Assembly: GCA_002305415.1 (NCBI GenBank)
Contig: DBQX01000046.1
Span: 111,314 to 175,313, forward strand
Length of the DNA: 64,000 nt
Direction: 5' to 3'
From: Actinomycetales bacterium UBA1383
GTDB lineage: Bacteria > Actinomycetota > Actinomycetes > Actinomycetales > Actinomycetaceae
Shown here piece by piece: positions 24,888 through 33,239 of this stretch. The notes beneath the pieces were generated by a model, which saw only the letters and a program-made list of their open reading frames with translations, was not told the origin of the DNA and did not search any database. Both the position numbers and the translations under genes were made by a program. Numbering within the stretch: position 1 is the stretch's first letter; each line of letters starts with the position of its first letter.

Positions 24888-25715
24888 GGTGGGTGGTGTC
24901 TCGCCCCCCGGGGTGGGTGGCGGCGGCCACTGCTGCGCCGCCCCTCCGGGCGCCGCGGGCGGAAAGACGCCGGGTTGGTGGGTGGCGGGCTGGTAGTCCT
25001 GCTGCCAGCGCTGGCGGGCGAACTGCTCGTGGGCCTCCGCGGCGCGCTCGCGCCTGGCACGCAGGACGACGAAGAGCGCGACCGCCACCACGATGACCGC
25101 CCCCAGCCCGAGCAGCAGCGGGAGCCACTCGGCGCCGCCCCCCACGCTCATCCCGACGCCGTCGCCCCCGGCCCCGCCGCGCGCGGACAGCTCCGTCCGC
25201 TCTCCGGGGACCGGTTCCCAGATGACCGTCCTCCCCTCCAGCCTGCCGTTGTGGTCACGCACCTCGCCGGGGAAGGTGATGGCGATCCGGACGTCGAACC
25301 CCTCCATCGCCTGGTCGGTCCCAGCGCCTCCCACGTCCGTGAGGTCCATCGCGCCCGAGACCACGAACTCGTCGCCCTCGCGGGTGATCCGCAGGGTGTC
25401 GGGGTCGTTGGCCTGTGCCATCTCCTCGAGGGGGACGCCGTCGAACGTGACGCGCGTTCCCGTGTACCCGTCCTCGGACCAGGGCTCCTGGGTGGACCCC
25501 GGAGGGAGGCCCCTCTCGAGGTCGCCCCCGGCCTCCTCCCACAGGGACTCCGGATCGGTTCCGAGCATCGCGGCCACCTCGTCGGAGAACGCCAGCACCA
25601 TGACGCCGTCCACGGTGTCGTCGGTGTTCAGCGTGAGATCCATGTCGATCTTCACGCACCCACTGAGGAGGAGGACCGCGAACAGGCCGATCAGGAGTGA
25701 TCGTGTGGCGCGCAT
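24876..25715 (-). CDS. LppM-like (DUF3153) lipoprotein
   Basis: A 279-residue lipoprotein. The signal peptide SLLIGLFAVLLLSGC ends in a lipobox, and the mature part opens VKIDMDLTLNTDDTVDGVMV as in the LppM/DUF3153 domain. That domain (to about residue 175) is followed by a Gly-rich linker, a second membrane helix (WLPLLLGLGAVIVVAVALFVVL) and a basic plus Pro/Gln-rich cytoplasmic tail. In M. tuberculosis LppM affects cell envelope and host trafficking; here only the domain similarity supports a cell-surface role. The ATG at 25715 is the one that gives a good signal peptide. Confidence 0.82.
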   Translation of the reverse strand: MRATRSLLIGLFAVLLLSGCVKIDMDLTLNTDDTVDGVMVLAFSDEVAAMLGTDPESLWEEAGGDLERGLPPGSTQEPWSEDGYTGTRVTFDGVPLEEMAQANDPDTLRITREGDEFVVSGAMDLTDVGGAGTDQAMEGFDVRIAITFPGEVRDHNGRLEGRTVIWEPVPGERTELSARGGAGGDGVGMSVGGGAEWLPLLLGLGAVIVVAVALFVVLRARRERAAEAHEQFARQRWQQDYQPATHQPGVFPPAAPGGAAQQWPPPPTPGGETPPTTER

Positions 25716-25791
25716 GAGGGTGATGATGCCACACGGCGGGCGGGCGCGAAGGCCCACCCACCGTGCGGGAGAATCCGGCGGATGGCGCCGG

Positions 25792-25866
25792 TCAGAAGAT
25801 GAAGATCAGCAGGGCGATGATGAGCAGGATGCCGACTATCGTCCAGATGAGGTTTGATCCTCGCAT
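25792..25866 (-). CDS. 24-residue hydrophobic membrane peptide
   Basis: A very small reading frame: MRGSNLIW followed by a 16-residue hydrophobic stretch (TIVGILLIIALLIFIF) ending at TGA. The Shine-Dalgarno is excellent (GGAAAGGAG, ending 7 bases before the ATG at 25866). The mature peptide would be a single membrane helix with a short positive N-terminus. Similar tiny single-helix proteins are common in actinobacteria but uncharacterised. A CRP-like operator (25892-25907) lies 26 bases upstream. It fills the gap between the LppM-like gene and the next small gene. Confidence 0.7.
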   Translation of the reverse strand: MRGSNLIWTIVGILLIIALLIFIF

Positions 25867-25891
25867 GTGCTGGCTCCTTTCCTGATGGGAT

Positions 25892-25907
25892 TGTGCCGTA
25901 GGTCACA
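25892..25907 (-). promoter_or_regulatory. CRP-family-like box upstream of the 24-residue peptide
   Basis: The sequence TGTGCCGTAGGTCACA matches the CRP/GlxR pattern TGTGA-N6-TCACA with one mismatch. It is 26 bases upstream of the small peptide's start. On the minus strand it reads TGTGACCTACGGCACA. Confidence 0.5.
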
Positions 25908-25956
25908 CCGTATAGGTCCAAAGTCCCAGGCGCATGTCGGCGCCGCAGGGGCAGGA

Positions 25957-26208
25957 TCATTCCCGGCGCGTCACGGCGTTCGCCCACACCCACGCCGTGC
26001 CCTCCCGGCCGTGCTCGTCCACGTAGCGGAGCAGGACCGCCCGGGGTGTCCACGCGACCGCATGTCCGTCAACCCGCGCATGGCCGTGCCGCGTGAGCAC
26101 CCACGCCCTGACCGGGATCGCGGTCTCCGCGCGGTGCAGCGGCTGCCCGTACTGCGCCGGTTCCAGCGAGTAGGCCTGGTCACGCAACGGGACCCGGTCA
26201 GCAACCAT
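25957..26208 (-). CDS. Conserved small protein, predicted SOS-regulated
   Basis: An 83-residue soluble protein of unknown function, predicted as beta-rich with three recognisable strands: PVRAWVLTRHGHARVDGHAVAW, RAVLLRYVDEHGREGTAWVW and a final ANAVTRRE. The pattern VPLRDQAYSLEPAQYG at the start suggests a small DNA- or protein-binding domain, but I do not recognise the family. The ATG at 26208 has TAGCGT (plus strand 26215-26220) 6 bases upstream, so it is leaderless. A perfect actinobacterial LexA box at 26230-26245 would cover its -35, so induction by DNA damage is predicted. Confidence 0.7.
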   Translation of the reverse strand: MVADRVPLRDQAYSLEPAQYGQPLHRAETAIPVRAWVLTRHGHARVDGHAVAWTPRAVLLRYVDEHGREGTAWVWANAVTRRE

Positions 26209-26229
26209 ACGAGAACGCTACGGCATGAT

Positions 26230-26245
26230 TCGAACAGCTGTTCGA
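26230..26245. promoter_or_regulatory. LexA (SOS) box
   Basis: TCGAACAGCTGTTCGA is a perfect 16-bp palindrome and an exact match to the actinobacterial SOS consensus TCGAAC-N4-GTTCGA. It lies 10 bases upstream of the -10 of the 83-residue gene and over the place of its -35. The other neighbour ends at 26247, so only the 83-residue gene can be the target. Confidence 0.85.
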
Positions 26246-26246
26246 C

Positions 26247-27221
26247 TTATGACAGGTCGCCAACCGGCAACGGGTGCTGCGAGAAGAAGTCCCACATCGT
26301 GCGGGTGGCGTCGATGTCCGCCAACGTCGGGCCAGTGATGAACTCCGGCAGCCTTCCCCCGCCCGGCCAGGTGTGCCCCCCGCCCCGGAGGATGTGGAGC
26401 ACCACGTCGGCACCCTGGTCGCACCCGCTCCACCGGGTCCCACTCGCCGCCCCGTGCACGGGCAGCGGGTCGGCGGAGGTGCACGCGTTGCGGGCGGCGT
26501 AGTCGCTGACCCAGGCCCGCACGTCGGGTGCCTCGCCGCCGGGACGGCCCAGCGGGCCGCCCTCGAACGGGACGATGGGGTCCGCGGTCCCGTGGAACGC
26601 GATCAGCGGGACGGGCCGCTCCCGCTCGCAGGCGTCCCAGGGATAGGTGAACAGTCCCGCCACCGTGCCGATTGCCGCGACGCGTCCGGACGCCTCGCAG
26701 GACATCACGAACGCCATGCCACCACCATTGCTGATCCCGCTGACGAACACCCGCGCGGGATCGATGGCGTACTCGGCAGCGAGGTGGTCGATGAGGTCGG
26801 TGAGGAACCGGACGTCGCGGCTCGTCTCCTCGGAGCCCGGGGTGTGCGAGGTCCACCGCAGTGGCAGTCCGGTGCCCATCGGGTGGACCACGATGAAGCC
26901 CTCCCGATCCGCGAGCCGGCTCCACCGGGAGACGGACGCCTGGTTGGCCGGCCACTGCGCGAACCCGTGGAGGTCGACGACGAGCGGCACCGGGGATCCG
27001 TCGTAGGAGTCGGGGACGTGGAGGAGGTAGCGGCGGGTCTCACCCGAGCTGACCAGGGATCCGTTGGTCCGGTTCGCGATCTGGAACGCGATCAGGAGGC
27101 CCACCGGGGCCGCCATGACCACCGCAAGGACTCCGATGGCCACCCGAAGGAGGATTCGGGCGACCCGGTGCCGCCCGCGCGTGCGCGCGCCGTCCTTCCT
27201 GTCGCTCACCGGGGTGTCCAT
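26247..27221 (-). CDS. PHB depolymerase-type secreted or membrane-anchored esterase
   Basis: A 324-residue alpha/beta hydrolase of the PHB depolymerase/LpqC family. It has an N-terminal signal anchor (ILLRVAIGVLAVVMAAPVGLLI), LVVDLHGFAQWPANQ (oxyanion), the nucleophile elbow GISNGGGMA (Ser), PLIAFHGTADPIVPF (Asp) and a C-terminal GGGHTWPGG (catalytic His). Members hydrolyse short polyesters or aromatic esters such as feruloyl esters outside the cell. The start at 27221 puts a basic stretch before the anchor; a GTG further upstream is possible. No polyhydroxyalkanoate synthase is present in the window. Confidence 0.87.
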   Translation of the reverse strand: MDTPVSDRKDGARTRGRHRVARILLRVAIGVLAVVMAAPVGLLIAFQIANRTNGSLVSSGETRRYLLHVPDSYDGSPVPLVVDLHGFAQWPANQASVSRWSRLADREGFIVVHPMGTGLPLRWTSHTPGSEETSRDVRFLTDLIDHLAAEYAIDPARVFVSGISNGGGMAFVMSCEASGRVAAIGTVAGLFTYPWDACERERPVPLIAFHGTADPIVPFEGGPLGRPGGEAPDVRAWVSDYAARNACTSADPLPVHGAASGTRWSGCDQGADVVLHILRGGGHTWPGGGRLPEFITGPTLADIDATRTMWDFFSQHPLPVGDLS

Positions 27222-27265
27222 GGTGCAAGTGTCGCCGACCGCGCGCCGGTCCGCTGGGCGCACGG

Positions 27266-28172
27266 TCAGCGTGCCAGCTCCGGGTCAGTGGTGAGTCCGA
27301 CGTTGAGCCAGACGTCGTAGGGAAGCGCCGCGAGGCGGCGGTCGACGGCGCGCCGCACCCGGTCCTCCCCCGCGATGTCCCACACGCCGTCCGGCACCAC
27401 GAAGTCGGCCTCGACGTACAGCTTCCTGCCAAGCTTCGTGACCCGCAGGATCGGGTCGGGCAGTCCGAGTTCGGCCTGCACCTCCGCGACCGCGCGCGCG
27501 ACGGGCTCCATGATCCCCGGTGCTGGCGTGCCCTCGAGGATCTCGACGGCGGTATCCCGGATCATGCCCACGGGGACGGGCAGGAGGATCACGGAGGCGA
27601 CGAGGACCAGGACCGGATCGACGTACCGCTCGGCGCCCTCGAGACCCGCCCACCGCAGTCCCAGCGCCAGCAGGGCCCCGACGAGGACCACCGCGGAGAG
27701 CAGCATCCCCGCCCACCACGACTGCGCCTCCGCGTCCAGCAGGTCGGAGGTCGGGTCAGCCGCGCGCATCCACCGGTGGACAGCCAGCGAGAGGATCGCG
27801 GTGAAGGCGCCATATCCGGCCACCGCGGCGGCGGCGACCTCCGCACCACCGGCGAGGAGCACCCGGACCGCCTCGAGGGCCGCGTACGCGATGACCCCGA
27901 GGAGGGCCAGTCCCTGCGCGCCGACGGCCAGCGGGACCACGGCCTCGAAGACCGAAGGGATACCGGGCGGAGGGTGGGCGGCGCGAGACCCGCGCCGCGG
28001 CGATCGACAGGCCGGTGAGGGACATGCCGAGGAGCGTGTAGACGCCGTCGAACAGGATGACCTGGGAGTTCGCCGCAAGCCCCCAGACCACGGCCACGCC
28101 GGCGACCGCTCCGGCAACGGCGAGGGACAGTCGGAGAGCGGAACGCTCACGGTTCGAGGAGGGCGCGGCCAC
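27266..28172 (-). pseudogene. Cation diffusion facilitator transporter, frameshifted
   Basis: Two minus-strand frames combine to one CDF-type transporter of about 300 residues. The N-terminal part (from GTG 28172) gives SALRLSLAVAGAVAGVAVVW, ILFDGVYTLLGMSLTGLS and a ...RYPFG loop. The frame is lost near plus-strand 27950 where one extra base changes PFGFEAVV into PFGLRGRG. The other frame then supplies EAVVPLAVGAQGLALLG and the remaining helices to 27266. The 907-base span is one base too long for a multiple of three. The metal site is also eroded: the TM5 HxxxD reads QSWWAG. TACCCT ends 6 bases before the GTG (leaderless). True decay or an indel error are both possible. Confidence 0.75.
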
Positions 28173-28240
28173 GGTTCGAGGGTAGGCCAGCGGGGCAGCT
28201 CGAAGGCCACCCCGGGCGGGTGGTGGGGTGGCGATCCCGG

Positions 28241-28936
28241 TCAGGACTTCTCCGCCCCAGGCCGGCCGGTCCGGGCGGAGTGCCTCATCATCCCCATCAC
28301 GTGCCCGACGTCGAGGACGTGCCCGGCCTTCCTCAGCCGATGGAGCTGGACGGCGGCGGGCAACTGGGGCAGGACGTAGAGCGTGGTGATCACGACGGCG
28401 AACCACATCTCGGGACTACCGACGCCCGCACGCCAGGCGAACCACGGGATCGTGAGCGCCACGCCCGCGAGGAACGCGACGATGGGGAACGCCATGCCGA
28501 TCGCCATCCCGACGGCGTGCGTCACCACCAGCGCGAGCGGATCGATCGCGAGCAGCATCCCCATGATGCTGCTGTTCCCGGCCCCACCCGCGAAGCGGTA
28601 CCAGACCGGCCAGTTGTGGCCCACCAGGACCGCGACCCCGCAGAGGAGGAACGCCGGCTGGTCCGGGAACGCCAGCCGGAAGGCAAGGACGGGGATGAAG
28701 GCCTTCAGGATGTCGAGCGCCATCGTCGTCATGCCCCACCGCGCCCCGAAGGCCGCCATCACGTTGGAGGCACCGACGGTGTGCGAGACGATCTCGGCCT
28801 GCCCATCGCGGGTGGGCGTGCGGAGCGGCTCGGGTGCCGTGCCGGGACGCAGGTGAGCCCAGATGAGGCGGGCGGGCTGGATGGACCCGACGAGGTAGCC
28901 GACGACGACGGCGGTGATCGCCAGGGCGGCGTTCAC
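28241..28936 (-). CDS. PlsY-family glycerol-3-phosphate acyltransferase-like membrane protein
   Basis: A 231-residue polytopic protein of the PlsY family, which normally transfers an acyl group from acyl-phosphate to glycerol-3-phosphate in the membrane. Family landmarks are the first helix with VVGYLVGSIQPARLIW, SHTVGASNVMAAFGARWG, ILKAFIPVLAFRLAF, GHNWPVWYRFAGGAGNSSIMG and the last charged tail. The active-site region is altered compared with classic PlsY (an insert of about 20 residues after the first helix). It overlaps the ABC ATPase stop by four bases (GTGA) and is the last gene of a four-gene operon. It may acylate something other than glycerol-3-phosphate. Confidence 0.8.
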   Translation of the reverse strand: MNAALAITAVVVGYLVGSIQPARLIWAHLRPGTAPEPLRTPTRDGQAEIVSHTVGASNVMAAFGARWGMTTMALDILKAFIPVLAFRLAFPDQPAFLLCGVAVLVGHNWPVWYRFAGGAGNSSIMGMLLAIDPLALVVTHAVGMAIGMAFPIVAFLAGVALTIPWFAWRAGVGSPEMWFAVVITTLYVLPQLPAAVQLHRLRKAGHVLDVGHVMGMMRHSARTGRPGAEKS

Positions 28937-29619
28937 CCCGCCTCACCCTCGATCAGTCCGTCCCGGATCCGTACGAGCCTGCCGCACGCCGCCGCGACGG
29001 AGGCGTCGTGGGTCACCAGGACGATCGTGGTGCCGTGGTCACGGTTGACCCGGGTCAGCAGGTCGATGATGTCCGCGGAGTTCTCCGAGTCGAGGTTGCC
29101 GGTCGGTTCGTCCGCCATGAGCACCGCCGGCTGGTTGACGAGCGCCCGCGCGACCGCCACCCGCTGCTGCTCGCCCCCCGACAACTCGGCGGGGCGGTGG
29201 CGGAGGCGGTCGGCGAGCCCGAGCTCCACGAGCATCGCCTCCGCCCGCTGCAGCGACGCGCGCCGCCCGGCGCCGGCGTACTCGCCCGCAAGGGCGACGT
29301 TCTCGAGTGCGGTGAGCGTGGCCAGCAGGTTGAAGCCCTGGAAGACGAACCCGATGTGGGTCCGGCGGACGGCGGCCAGGTCGCGATCCGTCATCGCGTC
29401 CACGCGGACGCCCCCGATCCACACCTCCCCCCGATCGGGCACGTCCAGCCCGCCTGCGACGTGCATCAGTGTGGACTTGCCCGACCCCGAGGGGCCCATG
29501 ATCGCCACCGTCTCGCCCGCACGAACCTCGAGCGAGACGCCACGCAGGGCATCCACGTGGTTGTCCTTGCCAAGGGTGTAGCGCCGGGCAACATCCGTCA
29601 CCCTCAGGGTGGTGGTCAT
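28933..29619 (-). CDS. ABC transporter ATP-binding protein (MacB/LolD type)
   Basis: A 228-residue ATPase of the MacB/LolD/FtsE group. Walker A is GPSGSGKST (residues about 43-51), the Q-loop FVFQGFNLL, the signature LSGGEQQRVAVARAL, Walker B VLMADEPTGNLDS and the H-loop VLVTHD. This group drives export of antibiotics, lipoproteins or peptides through an FtsX-type permease, here the next upstream gene. Its ATG at 29619 comes 10 bases after the permease stop with GGAGGC upstream. It overlaps the PlsY-like gene by four bases, so ATPase and acyltransferase are translated together. Confidence 0.93.
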   Translation of the reverse strand: MTTTLRVTDVARRYTLGKDNHVDALRGVSLEVRAGETVAIMGPSGSGKSTLMHVAGGLDVPDRGEVWIGGVRVDAMTDRDLAAVRRTHIGFVFQGFNLLATLTALENVALAGEYAGAGRRASLQRAEAMLVELGLADRLRHRPAELSGGEQQRVAVARALVNQPAVLMADEPTGNLDSENSADIIDLLTRVNRDHGTTIVLVTHDASVAAACGRLVRIRDGLIEGEAG

Positions 29620-29629
29620 CGCGTGCCTC

Positions 29630-30796
29630 CTACTCATGTCGCAGGGCCTCGACGGGGCTGAGCCTCGAGGCATGCCAGGCGGGGTAGATCCCGGCCACCA
29701 CACCGAGCACCAGCGCGAACAGCACCGATCCCACGGCAAGGCGCGGCGTCAGCAGGAACAGCCCGGACGCGCCGAAGACGCCGGAGTTCATGGTCGTGTA
29801 CACGGAGGCCGCGCCGAGCCCGAGGCCGAGGAGTCCGCCGATCACCCCGATGACCGCCGCCTCGGCGAGGAACTGGCGCATGATGTCCCCTCGAGTGGCA
29901 CCGATCGCCTTGCGGATCCCGATCTCGCGCGTGCGCTCCGAGACCGACATCGTCATCGTGTTGATGATCGACAGGCCGCCGACCACCAGCGCGATCAGCG
30001 CCACGGTGTAGATGAGGTAGTTGAAGATCTCGAGCGGTTCCTTCACGAGCTGCTCGAAGCCTGCCGGCCCCTGGACGTTGTAGGAGCCGCCGAGGGCCTC
30101 GGCCACGACCGGGACCATGTCATCGGGGTCGCGGCCATCCTCGGGGAAGAGCACGACGCTGGTGGTCAGGTCGGACACCTCGACGGTCTCCGCGATGGAC
30201 TCCGGCAGCGTTCGGAGGAAGATCTCCTGGGCATCCGGCAAGGTCATCTGGACCGTGGAGTCCGGCGCGGTCAGCGTCTTCTCGGCGATGCCCACCACCT
30301 CGAAGGAGACGCCCCGGATGTCCACGGTGCCGCCCACCTCGGCGCCGAGCATGTCGACCAGGTCCGCGCCCACCACCACCTTCCCGGTGTCCTCCGGCCG
30401 CAGCTCCCTGCCGCGGGCGATGGTGGTGGTGAAGTCCTCGACCCCGAGGTCACGGAAGTCGGTGGCCTCCACCATGGGCGGCGTCCCCATGCTCATCATC
30501 TGCACGTCGTCGTCCAGCAGGAAGTTCAGCGTGACGGAGGCACGCTCGATGCCGTCGATGGCCTCCGCCTCCTCGGCGACGACGCTGCTCATCGGGGACA
30601 TGCCGAACCCGGCGAAGGTCGAGCCGTCGCTGATGATGACCTTGTCCGCGTAGTACCGCTCGCCGCCGTCGACGAGGAGCTGCAGCTTCTCGGCGACCGA
30701 CCCCATCACGACGAGCGCCAGGACGCCGATGCCGATGCCGAAGATGGTGAGCGTGGCGCGCAGCTTGCGCCGGAAGACACTCCTGATGGTCCGCAT
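29630..30796 (-). CDS. ABC transporter permease (MacB/FtsX type)
   Basis: A 388-residue permease with the MacB topology: helix 1 (LTIFGIGIGVLALVVMG), a periplasmic-type domain of about 220 residues (MacB_PCD) rich in Asp, Glu and Thr, then three helices (YTVALIALVVGGLSIINTMTM, AAVIGVIGGLLGLGLGAASV, VGSVLFALVLGVVAGIYPAW) ending SRLSPVEALRHE. The cytoplasmic signature ERTREIGIRKAIGATRGDIMRQFL contacts the ATPase. It follows the PEP-synthase-like gene by 16 bases. In Gram-positives such systems act on the membrane or export hydrophobic molecules; a substrate is not evident. Confidence 0.92.
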   Translation of the reverse strand: MRTIRSVFRRKLRATLTIFGIGIGVLALVVMGSVAEKLQLLVDGGERYYADKVIISDGSTFAGFGMSPMSSVVAEEAEAIDGIERASVTLNFLLDDDVQMMSMGTPPMVEATDFRDLGVEDFTTTIARGRELRPEDTGKVVVGADLVDMLGAEVGGTVDIRGVSFEVVGIAEKTLTAPDSTVQMTLPDAQEIFLRTLPESIAETVEVSDLTTSVVLFPEDGRDPDDMVPVVAEALGGSYNVQGPAGFEQLVKEPLEIFNYLIYTVALIALVVGGLSIINTMTMSVSERTREIGIRKAIGATRGDIMRQFLAEAAVIGVIGGLLGLGLGAASVYTTMNSGVFGASGLFLLTPRLAVGSVLFALVLGVVAGIYPAWHASRLSPVEALRHE

Positions 30797-30812
30797 GGGT
30801 CCCCCCTCCTCC

Positions 30813-33059
30813 TCAGTCGCCCGTGTCCACGCGCAGGACGGCGCCGAGGGAACCGTCCACTGTCACGAGTTCGCCGTCCCGGAGCGCGAGGGCCCCGCGC
30901 ACGGAGGTGACGGCGGGAATCGCGAGTTCACGCGCCAGGATGGCGCTGTGGGACAGCATCCCACCCGATTCCGCCACGATCGCGCCCGCGCGGAGGAACA
31001 GCGGAGTCCAGCTCGCATCCGAGTACGGTACGACTACGACGTCGCCGTCCCGCAGGGCGCCGAGATCGGCCAGTCCGCGGCACACGGCGACGCGACCCGT
31101 GTACATCCCCCTCGACACGCCGATGCCACGGAGGATGGCCGTGTCCTCGTCACGGGGGTGGTCGACGACGTCGCCCACGACGACCTCGGGCAGCTCCCAG
31201 TCCGCGGTGGCGGCGATGTCCGCCGCGCGAGACGCGCTGATCCCGCGCGCCTCCGCCGGTTCCAGCCCGCCCACGACGACGCGGCGGACCTCCTCGAGCG
31301 TGAGGTGGAAGATGTCCTCCCGGTCATCGAGGGCGCCCACCTCGGACAGCCGCTCGCCAAGGGCGAGGACAAGGGGCCGGTACTGCCCGTAGGCGTAGGC
31401 GTAGAGCGAACTCGTCTCGTCCCGGCGTCGGCTGTAGGCGGCAACCCTCCGCACCACCCACGGGGGGCGGGTCGTGTGGAGGTGTGCTGACCCGTCGCGC
31501 GCCGGGACGTCGAGTGCGGCCGCCACCATCGCGAGGACACGATCCGGTTCCTCGGCCCACGTGGGGCAGGTGAAGTTGACGGCGCTGTCGGAGAAGTGAC
31601 CGAAGCGGTCCATGAACCCGTCGAACGCCGCCACGAACCCCGCGGCGGCGGCGTCGTCGCGCAGCCCGGCGAGGTCCCCGGCTCGTACCCGCTCCCCGAC
31701 GGAGGGTGGGGCCGCCTGGACGACGTCCGCGAGGGAGCGCAGGGCGGCGCCGAGGTCGTGGTCGGACGGGTCCCCCGCAGGCATGTCGACGGGCGAGCTG
31801 GCGCTGCCCCGCAGCGTGAGCGTGCTGCGCGCCCAGGCCGAGTGCATCTGCAGGAGCATGAGGGTGACGACGTGGTGGAAGGCGATCTCCGTGACCAGGG
31901 GCGCGAGCCGGTCCACCCGGTCGAGCAGCTCCGCAGCGGCGAGGTCCCCGGGGGGAGGACCCGCCGCCCGGGCACGCGCACGCTGCCACAACTGGGGGAG
32001 GCGCGCGTCCAGGTGCTTCCCGAATCCTGCGTAGCGCCTCGTGGCGCGCGCGAGGCGAGGGAGACGCCGGAGCGCGGTGGGCGTCGGTCGCATCGGGGGC
32101 ATCGACCCTGCTTCCATGCCTGCCAGCCGTTCGAGCGAGTCCTCCGGCAGCCCGAACTCCGCGAACAGGCGGGACAGTGCCCCGATGTTGATGTAGAAGC
32201 GGTGGTGGATCAGGGTGCTGAGCTCCTCGGGACGGACGTCGAGGGGCCCGAGGACGTCCTCGAGGAATGCGAGGAACGCCCGGCTCACAACGGGGCCGTT
32301 CACCGACCAGACGAGCGGCAGGACGACGCCGGGAAGCATGTCCCGGGCCATCCGGCTGCTGTACACCGCCGGGCGTGTCCCGGTGGTGATCGGGCGTGCC
32401 TGGAGCCACCAGAGGGTGCCGTCCCACGCCCACTCGGCGTCCACGGCGAACCTGAGCGCGCGCTCCATCCGGTCCGCACCGTCCGCGACCAGGCCGGCTA
32501 CCTCCACCTCCAGGTGAGGGACCGGCGGCCGCTCCCGCCACTGGCCGTTGCGGCGCACCCACCGCTCCGGCTCCACCCGGCCGGCGACCAGCCCGTCCCC
32601 GGTCCCGGGCACGGCCTCCACCACGGTCTCCCGCATCCCGGTGACAGGATTGCGCGAGAAGACGACCCCCGCGACGTGAGGGTGCACCATCCGCTGGACG
32701 ACGACGGCGACGGCGACGGCAGGGTCGCCATCGTCACCGTAGACGGCCCGCGCCGCGCTGTGGGCGACGTCCACGACAGCGGCCGACACCTCGTCCCGGC
32801 ACACGTCCAGCACGGTGCGGAACTGGCCAGCCCACGAACGCACCGACCCATCCTCGACGTCCGCCGACGATCGCACCGCCCACCTGGTGCCGTCATCCGG
32901 GACGACGCGGAGACGCGCGGCCAGGTCGGGGGCGTCCACCAGGGCGGGAGGGACGACCCATGCGTCCGGCACCGCGAAGCCCAGCCGCGCCAGGCGTGCG
33001 AGCGTGCCCGCCTTCGTGCCGGAGCGGCGCGCGCGCTCGAGGCGGAGTACGGGGCCCAT
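30813..33059 (-). CDS. PEP synthase/rifampin phosphotransferase-like enzyme
   Basis: A 748-residue enzyme of the pyruvate phosphate dikinase superfamily. The N-terminal ATP-grasp half shows AVRSSADVEDG, FRTVLDV, VAGVVFSRNPVTGMRE, VEAVPGTGDGLVAG and WLQARPIT. A middle region of about 370 residues is unlike the PEP/pyruvate barrel of true PEP synthase. The C-terminal swivelling domain ends in AESGGMLSHSAILARELAIPAV with the phospho-His (about H704). This three-part layout, without a PEP-binding barrel, resembles rifampin phosphotransferases, which phosphorylate an antibiotic. Some other hydrophobic acceptor is equally possible. AAGGAG precedes the ATG at 33059. It leads an operon with a MacB transporter and a PlsY-like acyltransferase. 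Confidence 0.8.
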   Translation of the reverse strand: MGPVLRLERARRSGTKAGTLARLARLGFAVPDAWVVPPALVDAPDLAARLRVVPDDGTRWAVRSSADVEDGSVRSWAGQFRTVLDVCRDEVSAAVVDVAHSAARAVYGDDGDPAVAVAVVVQRMVHPHVAGVVFSRNPVTGMRETVVEAVPGTGDGLVAGRVEPERWVRRNGQWRERPPVPHLEVEVAGLVADGADRMERALRFAVDAEWAWDGTLWWLQARPITTGTRPAVYSSRMARDMLPGVVLPLVWSVNGPVVSRAFLAFLEDVLGPLDVRPEELSTLIHHRFYINIGALSRLFAEFGLPEDSLERLAGMEAGSMPPMRPTPTALRRLPRLARATRRYAGFGKHLDARLPQLWQRARARAAGPPPGDLAAAELLDRVDRLAPLVTEIAFHHVVTLMLLQMHSAWARSTLTLRGSASSPVDMPAGDPSDHDLGAALRSLADVVQAAPPSVGERVRAGDLAGLRDDAAAAGFVAAFDGFMDRFGHFSDSAVNFTCPTWAEEPDRVLAMVAAALDVPARDGSAHLHTTRPPWVVRRVAAYSRRRDETSSLYAYAYGQYRPLVLALGERLSEVGALDDREDIFHLTLEEVRRVVVGGLEPAEARGISASRAADIAATADWELPEVVVGDVVDHPRDEDTAILRGIGVSRGMYTGRVAVCRGLADLGALRDGDVVVVPYSDASWTPLFLRAGAIVAESGGMLSHSAILARELAIPAVTSVRGALALRDGELVTVDGSLGAVLRVDTGD

Positions 33060-33239
33060 CGTGCTCCTTGTCCCGGATCTATCCGACGGCTCGTCGTGAT
33101 CGGAGTGCTCACAGGGTAACCCACCCCACACGGGGCGGTCACGGGACTTCGGGCGTGAAAGGACCTGCCGCTCCCCGACGGACTACCGTTGACCCAGGGG
33201 CGGGAACGGCCGACGACCGTGCGAGTCTGGTGGTGGGAA

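Noticed and set aside
30813..33059. Calling the enzyme simply phosphoenolpyruvate synthase
   Set aside because: The middle region lacks the PEP/pyruvate barrel motifs expected between the phospho-His domain and the C-terminus, and the His domain is at the end, which fits the rifampin phosphotransferase-like layout.
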